From Haematospirillum sp. H4485 (GTDB lineage: Bacteria; Pseudomonadota; Alphaproteobacteria; Rhodospirillales; Rhodospirillaceae): a stretch of DNA of 64,000 nucleotides. The number at the start of each line of letters is the position of its first letter. The stretch's first letter is position 1. Location of the stretch: assembly GCF_012102745.1 (NCBI RefSeq), contig NZ_JAAVSY010000004.1:97147-161146 (forward strand), read 5' to 3'. Shown piece by piece: positions 10,219 through 21,713 of the stretch. A program made the translations under genes and the position numbers. The notes beneath the pieces were generated by a model that saw only the letters and a program-made list of their open reading frames with translations, did no database searches and had not been told where the DNA came from.

Positions 10219-10617
10219 TCAGAATACGCGACACAGGACTTCACCGCCAACATTGGCAAGGCGAGCCTCATGGTCGCTCATCAACCCACGCGGGGTTGAG
10301 AGAATAGAGATACCGAGACCGTTATAGACCTTGGGAAGATCCTTGATCTTGGAGTAACGGCGCCGACCAGGCGTCGAAACACGGCTTATTTCCTGAATGA
10401 CAGGCTTTCCCTCGTGATACTTGAGCTCAACACGTAGCTCCTCAACACCAGGACGAACAACGTAGCGTTCATAGCCGCGAATATAGCCCTCGCGCACAAG
10501 AACCTCCAGAACCCCGGCACGCAGACCGGAAGCCGGAGAAACAACGCTCGATTTTCCTGCACGTTGACCGTTACGGATACGGGTGATCATATCACCCACG
10601 GGATCAGTCATTGACAT
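10219..10617 (-). CDS. rpsH: 30S ribosomal protein S8
   Basis: The 132-residue S8 begins [20 protein letters not shown] and ends with the conserved [19 protein letters not shown] and [10 protein letters not shown]8 binds helix 21 of 16S rRNA and in E. coli represses the spc operon by binding the rplE region. Whether that control is kept here cannot be read from the sequence. Flanked by rpsN and rplF. Confidence 0.98.
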   Translation of the reverse strand: MSMTDPVGDMITRIRNGQRAGKSSVVSPASGLRAGVLEVLVREGYIRGYERYVVRPGVEELRVELKYHEGKPVIQEISRVSTPGRRRYSKIKDLPKVYNGLGISILSTPRGLMSDHEARLANVGGEVLCRVF

Positions 10618-10629
10618 GGTCTGCCCTCC

Positions 10630-10935
10630 TTACCAGCTTGACTTGACCATGCCAGGGATTTGACCCTGGGACGCAAGATCGCGCAAAATAACACGACCCA
10701 TTCGGAATTTACGGTAAACACCACGCGGGCGCCCCGTAACCTCACAACGATTACGGTAACGTGTCGAAGACGAGTTGCGGGGCAAAGAACTGAGCTTCAG
10801 AACAGCAGCCATACGCTCCTCAGGAGAGGTATCCTTGCCTGAGATCAGCACTTTCAACGCAGCACGACGATCAGCATACTGCTTTACCATACGCGCACGT
10901 CTTTTGTTTTTCTCAACAGAGCTAACTTTCGCCAT
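10630..10935 (-). CDS. rpsN: 30S ribosomal protein S14, zinc-free form
   Basis: The 101-residue S14 has the long, Cys-poor architecture (no CxxC pairs) of the zinc-independent class. It starts [17 protein letters not shown] and contains [20 protein letters not shown] and the end [15 protein letters not shown]. Encoded between rplE and rpsH. Confidence 0.98.
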   Translation of the reverse strand: MAKVSSVEKNKRRARMVKQYADRRAALKVLISGKDTSPEERMAAVLKLSSLPRNSSSTRYRNRCEVTGRPRGVYRKFRMGRVILRDLASQGQIPGMVKSSW

Positions 10936-10953
10936 AAAACCTACTCCCCGCCC

Positions 10954-11499
10954 TTACGCCTTGACGAACGGAACCTGGAACTGCTCAAGCAGAACCCGGG
11001 CCTCGTCATCAGTTTTGGCGGTCGTGCAGATGGTGATATCCATACCACGCACCTTGTCGACCTGATCATAGCTGATCTCAGGGAAAATAATCTGCTCTTT
11101 CAGACCCATATTATAATTCCCACGACCATCAAAGGCTTTCCCGTTCAAACCACGGAAGTCACGGACACGAGGAAGGGCAATCGTAATAAGGCGATCAAGA
11201 AACTCATACATTCGATCAGAACGCAAAGTAACTTTGCAGCCGATCACCATACCTTCGCGAAGCTTAAAGCCTGCAATCGACTTTTTCGAACGCGTAGGAA
11301 CGGGCTTCTGACCCGAAATGGCGGTGAGATCGGAAATTGCACCTTCAATTTTTTTCCGGTCCTGCGAGGCTTCGCCAACCCCCATATTAACGACCACCTT
11401 GGTCAGCTTAGGAATCTCCATGGGGTTGGCATAACCAAACCTATCCTGAAGAGCCTTACGAATAACCGTGTCATACTGCTCACGAAGACGCGCAGCCAT
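10954..11499 (-). CDS. rplE: 50S ribosomal protein L5
   Basis: This L5 binds 5S rRNA and contacts P-site tRNA. I take the start as the ATG at 11497-11499 ([18 protein letters not shown], 181 residues), seven bases behind GAGGAG. A second ATG six bases upstream sits directly against that ribosome site and is less likely. Conserved segments are [37 protein letters not shown] and [18 protein letters not shown]. It follows rplX by 11 bases. Confidence 0.97.
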   Translation of the reverse strand: MAARLREQYDTVIRKALQDRFGYANPMEIPKLTKVVVNMGVGEASQDRKKIEGAISDLTAISGQKPVPTRSKKSIAGFKLREGMVIGCKVTLRSDRMYEFLDRLITIALPRVRDFRGLNGKAFDGRGNYNMGLKEQIIFPEISYDQVDKVRGMDITICTTAKTDDEARVLLEQFQVPFVKA

Positions 11500-11510
11500 A
11501 GACATTCTCC

Positions 11511-11825
11511 TCAATTCGCTATGACTTCGCCGGATCGCTTTGAAAAGCGAACCTTCGAGCCATCATCGAGGACACGAAAACCAACTCGCGTCGCCTTTCC
11601 GTCCTTGGGATCAACATGAGCCACGTTGGAAACGTGAATAGAGGCTTCTTTCTCAAGAATACCCCCTTGACTCGTCTGCGTTGGACGCAAGTGGCGTTTC
11701 ACTACGTTAACGCCCTTGACCACAACACGACCCTCGGAAGGAATAGCACAAACCACTTCGCCCTTCTTGCCCGCATCTTTGCCAGCAAGAACGATGACAG
11801 TGTCACCCTTGCGGATCTTCTGCAT
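11511..11825 (-). CDS. rplX: 50S ribosomal protein L24
   Basis: The 104-residue L24 carries the KOW motif near its start ([21 protein letters not shown]) and the segment [20 protein letters not shown]24 is an early assembly initiator of the large subunit. It sits two bases after the rplN stop. Confidence 0.98.
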   Translation of the reverse strand: MQKIRKGDTVIVLAGKDAGKKGEVVCAIPSEGRVVVKGVNVVKRHLRPTQTSQGGILEKEASIHVSNVAHVDPKDGKATRVGFRVLDDGSKVRFSKRSGEVIAN

Positions 11826-11827
11826 AA

Positions 11828-12196
11828 TTACAGCACCTCCGGGGCAAGCGATATGATTTTCATGTACTTCTTGGCACGCAGCTCACGAACAACTGGACCA
11901 AAAATACGAGTTCCTACCGGCTCACCCTGCTTATTGATAAGCACAGCAGCATTGCGATCAAAGCGAATCATGGTTCCGTCCGCACGGCGAACGGGGGCCG
12001 CAACGCGCACCACAACGGCAAGCTCCACAGAGCCTTTCTTGACACGACCGCGGGGTATTGCTCCTGTTACGGAGACCCGGATCACATCGCCGACGCCGGC
12101 AGCCTTACGCTTGGAACCGCCCAAAACCTTGATGCACCGCACCCGACGTGCGCCGCTGTTATCAGCGACATCCAGGCTGGTCTGCATCTGAATCAT
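11828..12196 (-). CDS. rplN: 50S ribosomal protein L14
   Basis: The 122-residue L14 starts [19 protein letters not shown]. It contains [29 protein letters not shown] and ends in the invariant [10 protein letters not shown]. It is the first gene of the classical spc operon, 43 bases after rpsQ. L14 forms bridges to 16S rRNA. Confidence 0.98.
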   Translation of the reverse strand: MIQMQTSLDVADNSGARRVRCIKVLGGSKRKAAGVGDVIRVSVTGAIPRGRVKKGSVELAVVVRVAAPVRRADGTMIRFDRNAAVLINKQGEPVGTRIFGPVVRELRAKKYMKIISLAPEVL

Positions 12197-12239
12197 GATT
12201 TAAATCCTTAAAAGTCAAATCAAACCGGAACCCATGACC

Positions 12240-12479
12240 TTAATCGGCAGAGTCCGCAACCAGCTCCCAGCATTTACGCTTGGAAACAGGACGACATTCG
12301 CGGATACGAACGACGTCACCAACCTTTGCGTGATTGGCTTCATCATGAGCGGCATATTTTTTGGACCGCTTGATGAACTTTTTATACAGCGTGTGCATGA
12401 AGCGACGCTCGACTTTAACCACAATGGTCTTATCCATAGCATCACTCACCACCACGCCCTGTAGGATACGCTTGGGCAT
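12240..12479 (-). CDS. rpsQ: 30S ribosomal protein S17
   Basis: This 79-residue OB-fold protein starts [25 protein letters not shown] and contains [35 protein letters not shown]17 is a primary 16S rRNA binder. It is the last gene of the S10 operon and follows rpmC. Confidence 0.98.
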   Translation of the reverse strand: MPKRILQGVVVSDAMDKTIVVKVERRFMHTLYKKFIKRSKKYAAHDEANHAKVGDVVRIRECRPVSKRKCWELVADSAD

Positions 12480-12519
12480 AGTCTTACTTTTCGCTCCTTA
12501 TAGCGACAAGCCGGCGATA

Positions 12520-12717
12520 TTACACAGCAGCCTTACGTTGGTGAAGCACTGTTTTAACCCGGGCTATATCTTTTTTAACCTGCCGCTGACGGGAGGTATT
12601 CTGAAGCTGTCCAGTAGCCTTCTGGAAACGCAGATTAAACTGTTCTTTCTTCAAGCCAACCAGATGATCAACCAATTGCTTGGGCGACTGGTCACGCAAT
12701 TCTTTTGCAATACTCAT
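12520..12717 (-). CDS. rpmC: 50S ribosomal protein L29
   Basis: The 65-residue L29 is a two-helix protein next to the tunnel exit. I use the ATG at 12715-12717 ([20 protein letters not shown]). A GTG two codons upstream overlaps the rplP stop and is a weaker choice. The segment [22 protein letters not shown] is diagnostic. Confidence 0.97.
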   Translation of the reverse strand: MSIAKELRDQSPKQLVDHLVGLKKEQFNLRFQKATGQLQNTSRQRQVKKDIARVKTVLHQRKAAV

Positions 12718-12719
12718 GA

Positions 12720-13139
12720 TCACGCCTCTCCACCCAAACGGGTAACAAACTTCGTCTTGATCGGAAGCTTTGCATCAGCCAGTTCAAGAGCGAGCCGAGC
12801 CACATCTTCCGATACGCCATCAATCTCAAACATAACGCGCCCAGGATGAACGCGAGCCACCCAGTATTCAGGGGCACCTTTTCCTGATCCCATACGGACC
12901 TCGGCAGGCTTCCTAGAAACAGGGAGGTCAGGAAAAATTCTGATCCAGACACGACCTTGGCGCTTCATAGCACGGGTCACAGCACGACGTGCAGCCTCAA
13001 TCTGGCGTGCCGTAATACGCTCCGGCTCGAGAGCCTTCAGACCAAACTGTCCGAAGTTCAGGCTAAACCCACCCTTGGCATTTCCATGGATTCTGCCTTT
13101 ATGCGCCTTGCGGAACTTTGTACGTTTCGGCGAAAGCAT
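12720..13139 (-). CDS. rplP: 50S ribosomal protein L16
   Basis: The 139-residue L16 starts [19 protein letters not shown]. Landmarks are [41 protein letters not shown] and the C-terminal [11 protein letters not shown]16 helps position A-site tRNA. It lies 36 bases after rpsC and just upstream of rpmC. Confidence 0.98.
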   Translation of the reverse strand: MLSPKRTKFRKAHKGRIHGNAKGGFSLNFGQFGLKALEPERITARQIEAARRAVTRAMKRQGRVWIRIFPDLPVSRKPAEVRMGSGKGAPEYWVARVHPGRVMFEIDGVSEDVARLALELADAKLPIKTKFVTRLGGEA

Positions 13140-13175
13140 CGTATATATCCTTTAGTTCACAGCAGAGACGACAGC

Positions 13176-13853
13176 TCAACGAGCTGTCGTCTGCTCCTGG
13201 GCACGCCGCTCTTGAGCCATAGGATCGTGCTCAAGAATCTCACCCTTATAAACCCAAACCTTTACACCACAAGCCCCGTAGGTAGTAAATGCTGTAGCTT
13301 GGCCGTAGTCCAGATCTGCTCTCAGGGTATGAAGAGGAACTCGTCCTTCCCTATACCATTCGGTACGAGCAATTTCAGCCCCACCCAAACGCCCAGAGCT
13401 GTTGATACGAATTCCCTCGACACCAAGACGCATCGCGGACTGGATCGCACGCTTCATCGCACGGCGAAACGCTACGCGCCGTTCCAGCTGACTGGTAATA
13501 CTTTCCGCAATCAACTGCGCATCTGTCTCTGGCTTGCGAATCTCTACAATATTCAGATGAACTTCGCTTCCCGTCATCTTCGACAGATCGCTACGGAGCA
13601 CCTCGATATCAGACCCCTTCTTCCCGATAACAACACCGGGACGAGCTGTGTGTATTGTAATACGCGCCTTTTTTGCAGGACGCTCAATAACAATACGGGA
13701 AATGCCTGCCTGATGCAGACGCTTCTTCAGGTACTTGCGAATGCGCAAATCAGCATGCAAAAGATCTGCATAGTCACCCTCCGCAAACCAGCGGCTATCC
13801 CAAGTCCTGTTAATACCAAGACGCAAGCCGATCGGATTTACTTTCTGACCCAT
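13176..13853 (-). CDS. rpsC: 30S ribosomal protein S3
   Basis: The 225-residue S3 starts [23 protein letters not shown]. It has the KH-domain core ([18 protein letters not shown]) and the C-terminal [45 protein letters not shown] region. S3 lines the mRNA entry tunnel. It overlaps the rplV stop by one base, so the pair is likely coupled. Confidence 0.98.
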   Translation of the reverse strand: MGQKVNPIGLRLGINRTWDSRWFAEGDYADLLHADLRIRKYLKKRLHQAGISRIVIERPAKKARITIHTARPGVVIGKKGSDIEVLRSDLSKMTGSEVHLNIVEIRKPETDAQLIAESITSQLERRVAFRRAMKRAIQSAMRLGVEGIRINSSGRLGGAEIARTEWYREGRVPLHTLRADLDYGQATAFTTYGACGVKVWVYKGEILEHDPMAQERRAQEQTTAR

Positions 13854-14233
13854 TATTCAGACTCCTCGCGTTCACGCACCACGATTGTAAGGTTCGAGAA
13901 CGGCTTCAGGATCTTTCCAGTACGTCCACGAGCACGGGCACGCCAACGCTTCATCACCATCGCCTTACCAACAAAAGCTTCAGCCACAACCAGACGGTCG
14001 ACATCAAGCTGGTGGTTGTTCTCCGCATTGGCAATTGCAGACTGCAAAACCCTACGAACCTCGCCGGAAACACGGCGCGCATTAAACATCAGGGAAGTCA
14101 ATGCCTTCTCAGCACTCAACCCACGAATAGACGATGCAACGACATTCAGCTTCTGCGGACTAGTCCGTATAGTGGCAGCAAAGGCACGGGCCTCATTATC
14201 TGCCAACGCACGCGGGGCATTAGGCTTACCCAT
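13853..14233 (-). CDS. rplV: 50S ribosomal protein L22
   Basis: The 126-residue L22 starts [20 protein letters not shown]. An in-frame extension of 27 codons runs into rpsS and has no family similarity. The tunnel hairpin region and the ending [15 protein letters not shown] are in place; [23 protein letters not shown] and [14 protein letters not shown] are diagnostic. Followed immediately by rpsC. Confidence 0.97.
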   Translation of the reverse strand: MGKPNAPRALADNEARAFAATIRTSPQKLNVVASSIRGLSAEKALTSLMFNARRVSGEVRRVLQSAIANAENNHQLDVDRLVVAEAFVGKAMVMKRWRARARGRTGKILKPFSNLTIVVREREESE

Positions 14234-14234
14234 G

Positions 14235-14513
14235 TTATTTCCTCTTCGCCTTCTTGTCCGCAGCATGCCCGTAATAAGTACGGGTTGGCGCAAATTCACC
14301 GAACTTGTGACCAACCATATTTTCAGTCACCAGAACAGGGACAAACTTGTGCCCATTGTGGACACCAAACGTAATACCGACAAACTGCGGCAGAATGGTC
14401 GAGCGCCGAGACCAAGTCTTCACCACCTCATTCCGGCCGGAGCTGCGCACAGCATCGGCTTTCTTCAGCATATAACCGTCGACGAACGGTCCCTTCAAAA
14501 CAGAGCGAGCCAC
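14235..14513 (-). CDS. rpsS: 30S ribosomal protein S19
   Basis: The 92-residue S19 starts [20 protein letters not shown]. It carries [20 protein letters not shown] and [25 protein letters not shown]19 lies in the head of the small subunit with S13. It follows rplB by 12 bases and precedes the rplV start by one base. Confidence 0.98.
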   Translation of the reverse strand: MARSVLKGPFVDGYMLKKADAVRSSGRNEVVKTWSRRSTILPQFVGITFGVHNGHKFVPVLVTENMVGHKFGEFAPTRTYYGHAADKKAKRK

Positions 14514-14525
14514 GTCCGTTCTCCG

Positions 14526-15365
14526 TTACTTCTTCTTGGCCTGATGACGTGACCGCATGATCAGTCTATCAGTAGCCTTGTTGCTGCGGGTTTTCTTACC
14601 CTTCGTAGGCTTGCCCCACGGGGTAACCGGATGGCGACCACCGGAAGTACGGCCTTCACCACCACCATGCGGGTGATCAACAGGGTTCATTGCAACGCCA
14701 CGCACATGCGGACGCCGACCAAGCCAACGACTTCTGCCAGCTTTCCCCAAATTTATGTTCTGATGATCAGGGTTGGACACGGCACCAACGGTAGCCATGC
14801 ACTCGCCACGCACCAAGCGCACTTCACCAGACGAGAGACGCAGCTGAGCATACCCAGCATCTTTGCCAACCAACTGGACATAGGACCCAGCGGAGCGCGC
14901 TATCTGCCCACCCTTGCCCTGCTTCATCTCCACGTTATGCACAATTGTGCCAACAGGCATATTCTTCAGAGGCATAGCATTACCGGGCTTGATGTCTGCT
15001 TTCTCAGCAGCGACAACAACATCACCCGCTTTCAAACGCTGTGGAGCAAGGATATATGCCTGCTTCCCGTCTTCATACGTAACGAGAGCAATAAAAGCCG
15101 TACGATTTGGATCATACTCCAAACGCTCAACAGTAGCGCTCATACCGAGCTTTTCATTACGCTTGAAATCGACAATCCGGTAACGACGCTTGTGACCGCC
15201 ACCGCGCTGCCACGAAGTAATACGCCCTGTATTATTACGACCGCCGGACTTTGTCAGACCCTCTGTCAGGGACTTGACAGGCTTCCCCTTCCACAATCCG
15301 GAACGATCCACCAGAACAAGCTGGCGCGTACTTGGCGTAACTGGGTTGAATGTTTTCAGTGCCAT
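14526..15365 (-). CDS. rplB: 50S ribosomal protein L2
   Basis: The 279-residue L2 starts [20 protein letters not shown]. The C-terminal signature [31 protein letters not shown] contains the conserved His implicated in peptidyl-transferase-centre function. The length is normal. It lies five bases after rplW. Confidence 0.99.
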   Translation of the reverse strand: MALKTFNPVTPSTRQLVLVDRSGLWKGKPVKSLTEGLTKSGGRNNTGRITSWQRGGGHKRRYRIVDFKRNEKLGMSATVERLEYDPNRTAFIALVTYEDGKQAYILAPQRLKAGDVVVAAEKADIKPGNAMPLKNMPVGTIVHNVEMKQGKGGQIARSAGSYVQLVGKDAGYAQLRLSSGEVRLVRGECMATVGAVSNPDHQNINLGKAGRSRWLGRRPHVRGVAMNPVDHPHGGGEGRTSGGRHPVTPWGKPTKGKKTRSNKATDRLIMRSRHQAKKK

Positions 15366-15370
15366 AGACC

Positions 15371-15685
15371 TCAGACTCCCGTCATCACATCGATCGACTG
15401 ACCTTCAACAAGCCTGACCATGGCCTTCTTCACATCGGAACGCCGCCCGATTGTACCACGGAAACGCTTGAGCTTGCCCTTCGTGATCGAGACATTAACC
15501 GCCCGAACCTTCACACCAAAAACACCCTCAACAGAAGCCTTGATTTCAGGCTTTGAGGCATCCAAAGGCACACGGAAGGTAACCTGACCGTACTCGAACG
15601 CCATAGTAGCCTTTTCGGTAATAACCGGACTTTTTATGATGTCGTACATGCGCTCTTTCGAAACTTTGACTGCACGGCACTTCAT
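15371..15685 (-). CDS. rplW: 50S ribosomal protein L23
   Basis: This 104-residue L23 contains [19 protein letters not shown] and the later [24 protein letters not shown]. The ATG at 15683-15685 overlaps the rplD stop (ATGA), giving a 12-residue N-terminal extension before MYDIIKSP. An alternative start is the ATG at 15647-15649. L23 sits at the tunnel exit, where signal-recognition particle and trigger factor dock. Confidence 0.96.
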   Translation of the reverse strand: MKCRAVKVSKERMYDIIKSPVITEKATMAFEYGQVTFRVPLDASKPEIKASVEGVFGVKVRAVNVSITKGKLKRFRGTIGRRSDVKKAMVRLVEGQSIDVMTGV

Positions 15686-16299
15686 TTCAGGCGCTCCCCC
15701 AGCTTTTCAACAGCCGCGCGAGTCAGGACAAGTGTATCCCGACGCAAGATGTCGTAAACATTGGCACCCTGGGTTGGCAAAAATGACAGCCCTGGAATAT
15801 TTGAAGCTGCGCGAGCAAACAGAGCATCGACCTCAGCACCATCAACAACCAGCACAGACGACCAGCCCAAAGCCTTGACCTGAAGAGCCAAGTCCTTGGT
15901 CTTTCCAGTTACACCCGCAAAGTCAGCAACAACCAGTTTACCCTCACGAGCTTTTGCGGACAAAGCAGTCTTCAAACCAAGCTTCCTGAACTTCTTGTTC
16001 AGGTCATGCGCATGAGATCGCACAACAGGACCGAAGGCAACACCACCACCCCTAAACTGGGTAGCACGCACCGACCCTTGACGGGCACGACCGGTCCCCT
16101 TCTGCTTGAAAGGCTTGCGAGTTGTCCCAGATACCATGGAAATAGTCTTGGCCTGATGCGTACCAGACTGACGCCGTGCAAGCTGCCAACGCACAACGCG
16201 CTGCAAAATATCGGAACGAACATCAAGGCCGAAAATATCATCCGGCAACTCTATAGTTCCCACTGCCTTATTCTCAAGGCTAATAACGTCCAGCTTCAT
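15682..16299 (-). CDS. rplD: 50S ribosomal protein L4
   Basis: The 205-residue L4 starts [20 protein letters not shown]. The extended tunnel loop is visible as [34 protein letters not shown]. In E. coli L4 represses its own S10 operon; a possible leader hairpin is found upstream of rpsJ here. It overlaps rplW by four bases. Confidence 0.98.
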   Translation of the reverse strand: MKLDVISLENKAVGTIELPDDIFGLDVRSDILQRVVRWQLARRQSGTHQAKTISMVSGTTRKPFKQKGTGRARQGSVRATQFRGGGVAFGPVVRSHAHDLNKKFRKLGLKTALSAKAREGKLVVADFAGVTGKTKDLALQVKALGWSSVLVVDGAEVDALFARAASNIPGLSFLPTQGANVYDILRRDTLVLTRAAVEKLGERLK

Positions 16300-16305
16300 G
16301 ACAGC

Positions 16306-17031
16306 CTATTCCTTGCTCTCACTTCCGGCGGAATCCTCGGAAGAAGAGACACCAGAAGAAACCTTGATACCGGCCGGCAAGGGAGCCCCTTCAGGTATTC
16401 CTTTCTTGACCGCATCACGAACCAGGACCCAACTCCCATCGGAACCAGGAACAGCGCCCCTCACCAGAAGAAGGCCCCGCTCGGAATCCGTAGAGACAAT
16501 TTTCAAGTTCTGCAATGTCACGCGCTCAGCGCCGAGATGGCCCGCCATCTTCTTGCCCTTGAACACACGACCAGGATCCTGACGATTACCGGTTGACCCG
16601 TGGGACCTATGGGACACAGAGACGCCATGCGTCGCCTCAAGACCACGGAAATTATGACGCTTCATTCCACCGGCAAAGCCCTTGCCGATAGAGGTGCCAA
16701 CAACATCAACCAGCTGACCAACAACAAAATGATCAGCAGACAACTCAACCCCTGAATCAAGAAGACACTCGGGACTGACTCGAAACTCCGCAACCTTCTT
16801 ACGCGGCTCCACTTTTGCAGCAGCAAAATGACCACGCATAGCCTTGGACACATTTTTAACCTTGGCAGTACCAACACCAAGCTGGACCGCTGTGTAACCA
16901 TCCCGATCCTGCGTGCGAACAGCGACGACATGACAGCCATCAACCTTCAGCACCGTAACCGGAACATGCTCACCTTCCGCGGTAAACAGCCGGGTCATAC
17001 CGACTTTCTGGGCGATAAGACCGGAGCGCAT
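16306..17031 (-). CDS. rplC: 50S ribosomal protein L3
   Basis: The 241-residue L3 starts [28 protein letters not shown] behind an AAGGAA ribosome site. Eleven in-frame codons upstream overlap the rpsJ end and are not conserved. The core [33 protein letters not shown] and [16 protein letters not shown] are intact. The C-terminus carries a Ser/Glu-rich tail ([17 protein letters not shown]), longer than in E. coli. Confidence 0.97.
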   Translation of the reverse strand: MRSGLIAQKVGMTRLFTAEGEHVPVTVLKVDGCHVVAVRTQDRDGYTAVQLGVGTAKVKNVSKAMRGHFAAAKVEPRKKVAEFRVSPECLLDSGVELSADHFVVGQLVDVVGTSIGKGFAGGMKRHNFRGLEATHGVSVSHRSHGSTGNRQDPGRVFKGKKMAGHLGAERVTLQNLKIVSTDSERGLLLVRGAVPGSDGSWVLVRDAVKKGIPEGAPLPAGIKVSSGVSSSEDSAGSESKE

Positions 17032-17060
17032 TATTTCGTTCCTTGCATTGTTTATCACGC

Positions 17061-17369
17061 TCACAACTTAATCTGGACATCCACACCGGCGGCTAGATCA
17101 AGCTTCATGAGCGCGTCGACGGTCTGCGGAGTTGGATTGAGAATATCCAACACACGCTTATAGGTACGGATCTCGAACTGCTCTCTCGACTTTTTGTCAA
17201 TATGAGGAGAACGATTCACAGTAAATTTTTCAATCCGGGTCGGCAAGGGAATGGGCCCCCGCACCTGGGCGCCAGTACGCTTGGCGGTATTAACTATCTC
17301 ATAAGCACTTTGATCCAGCACACGGTGATCAAACGCCTTGAGGCGGATACGGATATTCTGGCTTTCCAT
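17061..17369 (-). CDS. rpsJ: 30S ribosomal protein S10 (NusE)
   Basis: The 102-residue S10 starts [20 protein letters not shown] and contains [36 protein letters not shown]10 also acts as NusE, the partner of NusG/NusB in antitermination. It is the first gene of the S10 operon, 141 bases downstream of the first tuf copy. Confidence 0.98.
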   Translation of the reverse strand: MESQNIRIRLKAFDHRVLDQSAYEIVNTAKRTGAQVRGPIPLPTRIEKFTVNRSPHIDKKSREQFEIRTYKRVLDILNPTPQTVDALMKLDLAAGVDVQIKL

Positions 17370-17411
17370 AGTGGCCTGACCCGAACTCTTTCTTCAGTGG
17401 TGTGACAACCC

Positions 17412-17457
17412 GGCGCCCGGGAAAGAACGGCTTATACCGCATCTTTATCCGGGCGCC
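17412..17457 (-). promoter_or_regulatory. Hairpin in the tuf-rpsJ spacer (possible S10-operon leader element)
   Basis: A perfect 9-bp GC stem GGCGCCCGG (17412-17420) / CCGGGCGCC (17449-17457) encloses a 28-base loop in the transcribed region before rpsJ. On the minus strand an A-run precedes it and no T-run follows, so it does not look like a minus-strand terminator. A leader, processing site or L4-responsive attenuator is possible but unproven. Confidence 0.45.
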
Positions 17458-17487
17458 CACCTTTTTTTTGTCAAACAGCGAAGTTGT

Positions 17488-18702
17488 GGAACGACTTCGA
17501 TTTTGGATTGTTACTTGTTAATTTTGGAGACGACGCCGGCGCCGACGGTTCTGCCGCCTTCACGGATGGCGAAGCGGAGACCTTCATCCATGGCAATGGG
17601 GGCAATCAGGCGAACGCTGATACGGATATTGTCTCCGGGCATGACCATCTCGGTACCTTCCGGCAGCTCGATTGTTCCGGTCACGTCGGTAGTACGGAAG
17701 TAGAACTGCGGACGGTAATTGGAGAAGAACGGCGTATGACGGCCGCCTTCATCCTTGGACAGGATATAGCATTCCGATTCAAAATCGGTATGCGGCGTAA
17801 TCGAACCTGGCTTGGCCAGAACCTGGCCACGCACCACGTCGTCACGCTTTACGCCACGCAGCAGCGCACCGATGTTGTCACCGGCCTCACCCTGATCCAG
17901 AAGCTTGCGGAACATTTCCACACCGGTACAGGTGGTCTTGGTGGTATCTTTCAGGCCAATGATCTCGACTTCGTCGTTGACCTTCAGGATACCGCGCTCC
18001 ACACGACCGGTTGCAACAGTACCACGACCCGAAATCGTGAACACGTCTTCGATCGGCATCAGGAACGGCAGATCTTTCGGACGATCCGGCTGCGGGATGT
18101 ATTCATCAACAGCACGCATCAGCTCCAGAATTGCTTCCTTGCCGATCTTCGGGTCACTGTCTTCCAGAACGGCCAACGCGGAACCCTTGATGATAGGAAT
18201 ATCATCCCCGGGGAAGTCATACGAGGACAGAAGCTCGCGGATTTCCAGCTCAACCAGCTCCAGAAGCTCTGGATCGTCAACCTGGTCAACCTTGTTCAGG
18301 AACACAACCAGGGCCGGAACACCAACCTGGCGAGCCAGCAGAATGTGTTCGCGGGTCTGCGGCATCGGGCCATCCGCGGCAGAAACAACCAGAATGGCAC
18401 CATCCATCTGCGCGGCACCGGTGATCATGTTCTTCACATAGTCAGCGTGACCCGGGCAGTCAACGTGTGCGTAATGGCGGTTTGTCGTTTCATACTCAAC
18501 GTGGGCCGTCGAGATCGTAATACCGCGGGCGCGTTCTTCGGGAGCCTTGTCAATCTGGTCATACGCAGAAAACGTAGCACCACCTGTCTCGGCCAGAACC
18601 TTCGTGATCGCCGCCGTCAATGACGTCTTCCCATGGTCAACGTGGCCAATCGTGCCAACGTTGCAGTGCGGCTTCGTCCGCTCAAATTTTGCCTTGCTCA
18701 TT
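17488..18702. repeat. tuf repeat, copy 1 (about 1215 bp)
   Basis: This segment matches 34709-35923 at every base compared. It covers the whole tuf gene plus 23 bases beyond its stop codon. Divergence is abrupt on both sides: one base past the start codon upstream and just past GTCGTTCC downstream. This is the signature of recent gene conversion between duplicated tuf genes. Confidence 0.93.
17511..18701 (-). CDS. tuf: Elongation factor Tu, copy 1
   Basis: The 396-residue EF-Tu delivers aminoacyl-tRNA to the ribosome. G-domain motifs are G1 [11 protein letters not shown] (about residues 18-28), G3 [12 protein letters not shown] (about 81-92) and G4 NKVD (about 136-139). The beta-barrel domains follow to the C-terminal [14 protein letters not shown]. 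This is the last gene of the str operon, 35 bases after fusA. The protein is identical to the copy at 34732-35922. Confidence 0.99.
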   Translation of the reverse strand: MSKAKFERTKPHCNVGTIGHVDHGKTSLTAAITKVLAETGGATFSAYDQIDKAPEERARGITISTAHVEYETTNRHYAHVDCPGHADYVKNMITGAAQMDGAILVVSAADGPMPQTREHILLARQVGVPALVVFLNKVDQVDDPELLELVELEIRELLSSYDFPGDDIPIIKGSALAVLEDSDPKIGKEAILELMRAVDEYIPQPDRPKDLPFLMPIEDVFTISGRGTVATGRVERGILKVNDEVEIIGLKDTTKTTCTGVEMFRKLLDQGEAGDNIGALLRGVKRDDVVRGQVLAKPGSITPHTDFESECYILSKDEGGRHTPFFSNYRPQFYFRTTDVTGTIELPEGTEMVMPGDNIRISVRLIAPIAMDEGLRFAIREGGRTVGAGVVSKINK

Positions 18703-18736
18703 GTCTACTCCATCAGGCCGTAAGGCCACGTTTTCA

Positions 18737-20815
18737 TCAACCAGCCAATTTGGCCTTGATTTCTTCAGAAACGTTATTGGGCACTTCAGCGTACTTATCA
18801 AACACCATGCTGTACTGGGCACGCCCTTGGGACATCCCGCGCAGAGTATTTACATACCCAAACATATTCGCCAAGGGAACAGATGCATCAATAACACGGG
18901 CATTGCCACGCTGATCCATACCACTAATCTGACCACGACGAGAGTTGAGATCCCCAATTATATCGCCAAGATACTCGTCAGGGGTGACAACCTCAACCTT
19001 CATCACGGGCTCAAGCAAACGAGGCCCCGCATTTGGCATAGCTTCACGGAAAGCAGCACGAGCCGCAATCTCGAAGGCAAGCACACTGGAGTCAACGTCA
19101 TGGAACCCGCCGTCAGTCAACGTAACCTTGAAGTCCGTAACAGGGAAACCGACAATTGTCCCCGTATCCATAGCGGAACGCAGGCCTTTTTCCACACCAG
19201 GGATATATTCTCTTGGAACAGCACCACCAACAATGGCGCTTTCAAAAACAAACCCTGAACCAGGCTCCAACGGCTCAAACCTCAACTGGATCTTGGCAAA
19301 TTGCCCTGTCCCACCAGATTGTTTTTTGTGTGTATAGTCGCAAACGTACGCCTTTGAGATTGTTTCGCGATACGCAACCTGTGGCGCACCCACGTTTGCA
19401 TCAACCTTGAACTCGCGACGCATACGATCGACTATAATCTCGAGATGAAGTTCGCCCATCCCCTTGATCACGGTCTGACCTGATTCTTGGTCACTGGATA
19501 CACGGAAAGAAGGGTCTTCGGCAGCCAAGCGCGCCAAAGCCATCCCCATTTTCTCCATATCCGCCTTGGTCTTGGGCTCAACAGCAACCTCGATAACCGG
19601 CTCGGGGAACTCCATGCGCTCCAGAATTACCGGCTTAACTGGGTCGCAAAGCGTATCGCCGGTCGTTGTATCTTTCAACCCAACAACAGCGACGATATCC
19701 CCGGCAGAGGCGACTTTTATTTCTTCACGGTTATTTGCATGCATCAAAAGCATGCGACCGATACGCTCACGCTTTTCCTTGACCGTATTCATAACATACG
19801 ACCCAGACTCAAGGATACCGGAGTAAATGCGAACAAATGTCAGCGAACCAACAAACGGATCATTCATAATCTTGAATGCAAGAGCAGAGAAGGGCTCAGC
19901 ATCAGAGGACTGACGCGTAACCTCCGTTTCCCCATCAACCAGAACTCCCTTGATAGCCGGTACATCAACAGGGGCAGGAAGGAAATCAATGACAGCATCC
20001 AGCATAGTCTGGACACCTTTGTTCTTGAAAGCAGAGCCGCACAGAACAGGGACAAAGCGACGATCGATCGTCCCTTTGCGAATACAGGCTTTCAGCGTAG
20101 CTTCATCAGGCTCTTTGCCCTCCAGATACGCCTCCATCACAGCATCATCAACCTCAACTGCTGTCTCCAGCAGCTTTTCACGGTATTCCGCAGCCTTGTC
20201 CTTGAGTTCACCCGGTATATCAACGTATTCATACGCCGCACCAAGGTCGTCACCTTTCCAGACAACAGCCTGCATCTTGACGAGATCAACAATGCCAGCG
20301 AAATCTGACTCCGCACCAATCGGAAGATTGACAACCAAAGGCACAGCCCCCAGCCGATCAACAATCATGTCGACACAACGATAGAAGTTCGCGCCCATAC
20401 GGTCCATTTTATTGACAAAGCACATGCGCGGAACGCCGTACTTGTCAGCCTGACGCCAGACAGTTTCTGACTGCGGCTCGACACCGGCCACAGAGTCAAA
20501 AACGGTCACCGCGCCGTCCAGAACGCGCAGCGAACGCTCAACTTCAATCGTGAAATCAACGTGGCCTGGCGTATCAATAATATTGATACGATGGTCTTTC
20601 CAGAAGCAGGTGGTAGCAGCAGAGGTAATCGTAATACCACGCTCCTGCTCTTGCTCCATCCAGTCCATGGTCGCAGCACCCTCATGGACTTCGCCAATCT
20701 TGTGCGACTTTCCTGTGTAATACAGGATACGTTCAGTTGTCGTCGTTTTACCGGCATCAATGTGCGCCATGATGCCAATATTACGATATCTCTCAAGCGG
20801 AGTTTCGCGCTTCAT
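18737..20815 (-). CDS. fusA: Elongation factor G
   Basis: The 692-residue translocase GTPase starts [20 protein letters not shown]. An in-frame start five codons upstream is possible but less typical. G1 is [15 protein letters not shown] near residue 20, followed by the switch region [14 protein letters not shown], the G3 DTPGHVDFT, and G4 NKMDR. The domain IV loop and the C-terminal [17 protein letters not shown] are intact. It lies between rpsG and tuf. Confidence 0.98.
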   Translation of the reverse strand: MKRETPLERYRNIGIMAHIDAGKTTTTERILYYTGKSHKIGEVHEGAATMDWMEQEQERGITITSAATTCFWKDHRINIIDTPGHVDFTIEVERSLRVLDGAVTVFDSVAGVEPQSETVWRQADKYGVPRMCFVNKMDRMGANFYRCVDMIVDRLGAVPLVVNLPIGAESDFAGIVDLVKMQAVVWKGDDLGAAYEYVDIPGELKDKAAEYREKLLETAVEVDDAVMEAYLEGKEPDEATLKACIRKGTIDRRFVPVLCGSAFKNKGVQTMLDAVIDFLPAPVDVPAIKGVLVDGETEVTRQSSDAEPFSALAFKIMNDPFVGSLTFVRIYSGILESGSYVMNTVKEKRERIGRMLLMHANNREEIKVASAGDIVAVVGLKDTTTGDTLCDPVKPVILERMEFPEPVIEVAVEPKTKADMEKMGMALARLAAEDPSFRVSSDQESGQTVIKGMGELHLEIIVDRMRREFKVDANVGAPQVAYRETISKAYVCDYTHKKQSGGTGQFAKIQLRFEPLEPGSGFVFESAIVGGAVPREYIPGVEKGLRSAMDTGTIVGFPVTDFKVTLTDGGFHDVDSSVLAFEIAARAAFREAMPNAGPRLLEPVMKVEVVTPDEYLGDIIGDLNSRRGQISGMDQRGNARVIDASVPLANMFGYVNTLRGMSQGRAQYSMVFDKYAEVPNNVSEEIKAKLAG

Positions 20816-20842
20816 AATGAGACCTTGCACCCTCTATTCACG

Positions 20843-21313
20843 TTACCAGCGGTAATGAGAGAAGGCCTTGTTGGCCTCTGCCATACGATGGGTATCCTCA
20901 CGCTTCTTGACAGCGCCACCACGATTGTTGGCAGCATCCAGAAGCTCGCCGGAAAGACGATCAATCATCGTGGACTCAGAACGCTTGCGCGCAAAGTCTG
21001 CCAACCAACGGAAGGCCAGCGCCTGACGACGCTCAGGACGCACCTCCACAGGAACCTGGTAGGTCGCACCGCCAACACGGCGGGAACGCACCTCAACAGA
21101 AGGCTTTATATTATCAACCGCACCATGGAACAGCTGCACAGGATCAGAGCCTGACTTGGCACCAATCTTATCCAGAGCACCGTAGACAATCTTCTCAGCA
21201 ACGGCCTTCTTGCCATCCAGCATGATGGAGTTGATGAACTTGGCGATTACAAGATCACCAAATTTCGCATCGGGCAGAATTTCGCGCTTTTCAGCTCTAT
21301 GACGACGAGACAT
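20843..21313 (-). CDS. rpsG: 30S ribosomal protein S7
   Basis: The 156-residue S7 starts [20 protein letters not shown]. It contains [51 protein letters not shown] and the C-terminal [12 protein letters not shown]7 nucleates the small-subunit head and binds near the mRNA exit. In E. coli it represses the str operon. It lies between rpsL and fusA. Confidence 0.98.
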   Translation of the reverse strand: MSRRHRAEKREILPDAKFGDLVIAKFINSIMLDGKKAVAEKIVYGALDKIGAKSGSDPVQLFHGAVDNIKPSVEVRSRRVGGATYQVPVEVRPERRQALAFRWLADFARKRSESTMIDRLSGELLDAANNRGGAVKKREDTHRMAEANKAFSHYRW

Positions 21314-21341
21314 GGGTTATATTTCCCTGGAACCTGAGGAC

Positions 21342-21713
21342 TTACTTCGGACGCTTCGCGCCATACTTCGAGCGACGCTGCTTGCGATCCTTCACGCCCT
21401 GGGTATCCAGGGTACCGCGGATGATATGGTAACGCACACCCGGCAAGTCAGGCACACGCCCACCGCGAGCCAGAACGACAGAGTGCTCCTGAAGATTATG
21501 ACCCTCACCAGGAATATAGGCCGTCACCTCAAAACCATTGGTCAGACGAAGACGCGCCACCTTACGAAGCGCCGAGTTCGGCTTCTTTGGGGTCGTCGTA
21601 TAAACACGGGTACAAACGCCACGCTTCTGTGGGCAACCCTGCATAGCCGGGGCCTTGTTCCGTTTTACAGCCGGCTGGCGGCCTTGACGGACCAGCTGAT
21701 TGATTGTCGGCAT
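21342..21713 (-). CDS. rpsL: 30S ribosomal protein S12
   Basis: The 123-residue S12 starts [20 protein letters not shown]. The decoding-centre segments [20 protein letters not shown] and [28 protein letters not shown] are intact. The streptomycin-relevant positions are ordinary: Lys in TTPKKPN and Lys-free GGRVPDLPG as in sensitive strains. It is the first gene of the str operon. Confidence 0.98.
   Translation of the reverse strand: MPTINQLVRQGRQPAVKRNKAPAMQGCPQKRGVCTRVYTTTPKKPNSALRKVARLRLTNGFEVTAYIPGEGHNLQEHSVVLARGGRVPDLPGVRYHIIRGTLDTQGVKDRKQRRSKYGAKRPK

Noticed and set aside
17484..18623. A 379-codon frame antisense to tuf copy 1 (repeated opposite copy 2)
   Set aside because: Its presence in both copies follows from the copies being identical. 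EF-Tu on the other strand is unquestionable.
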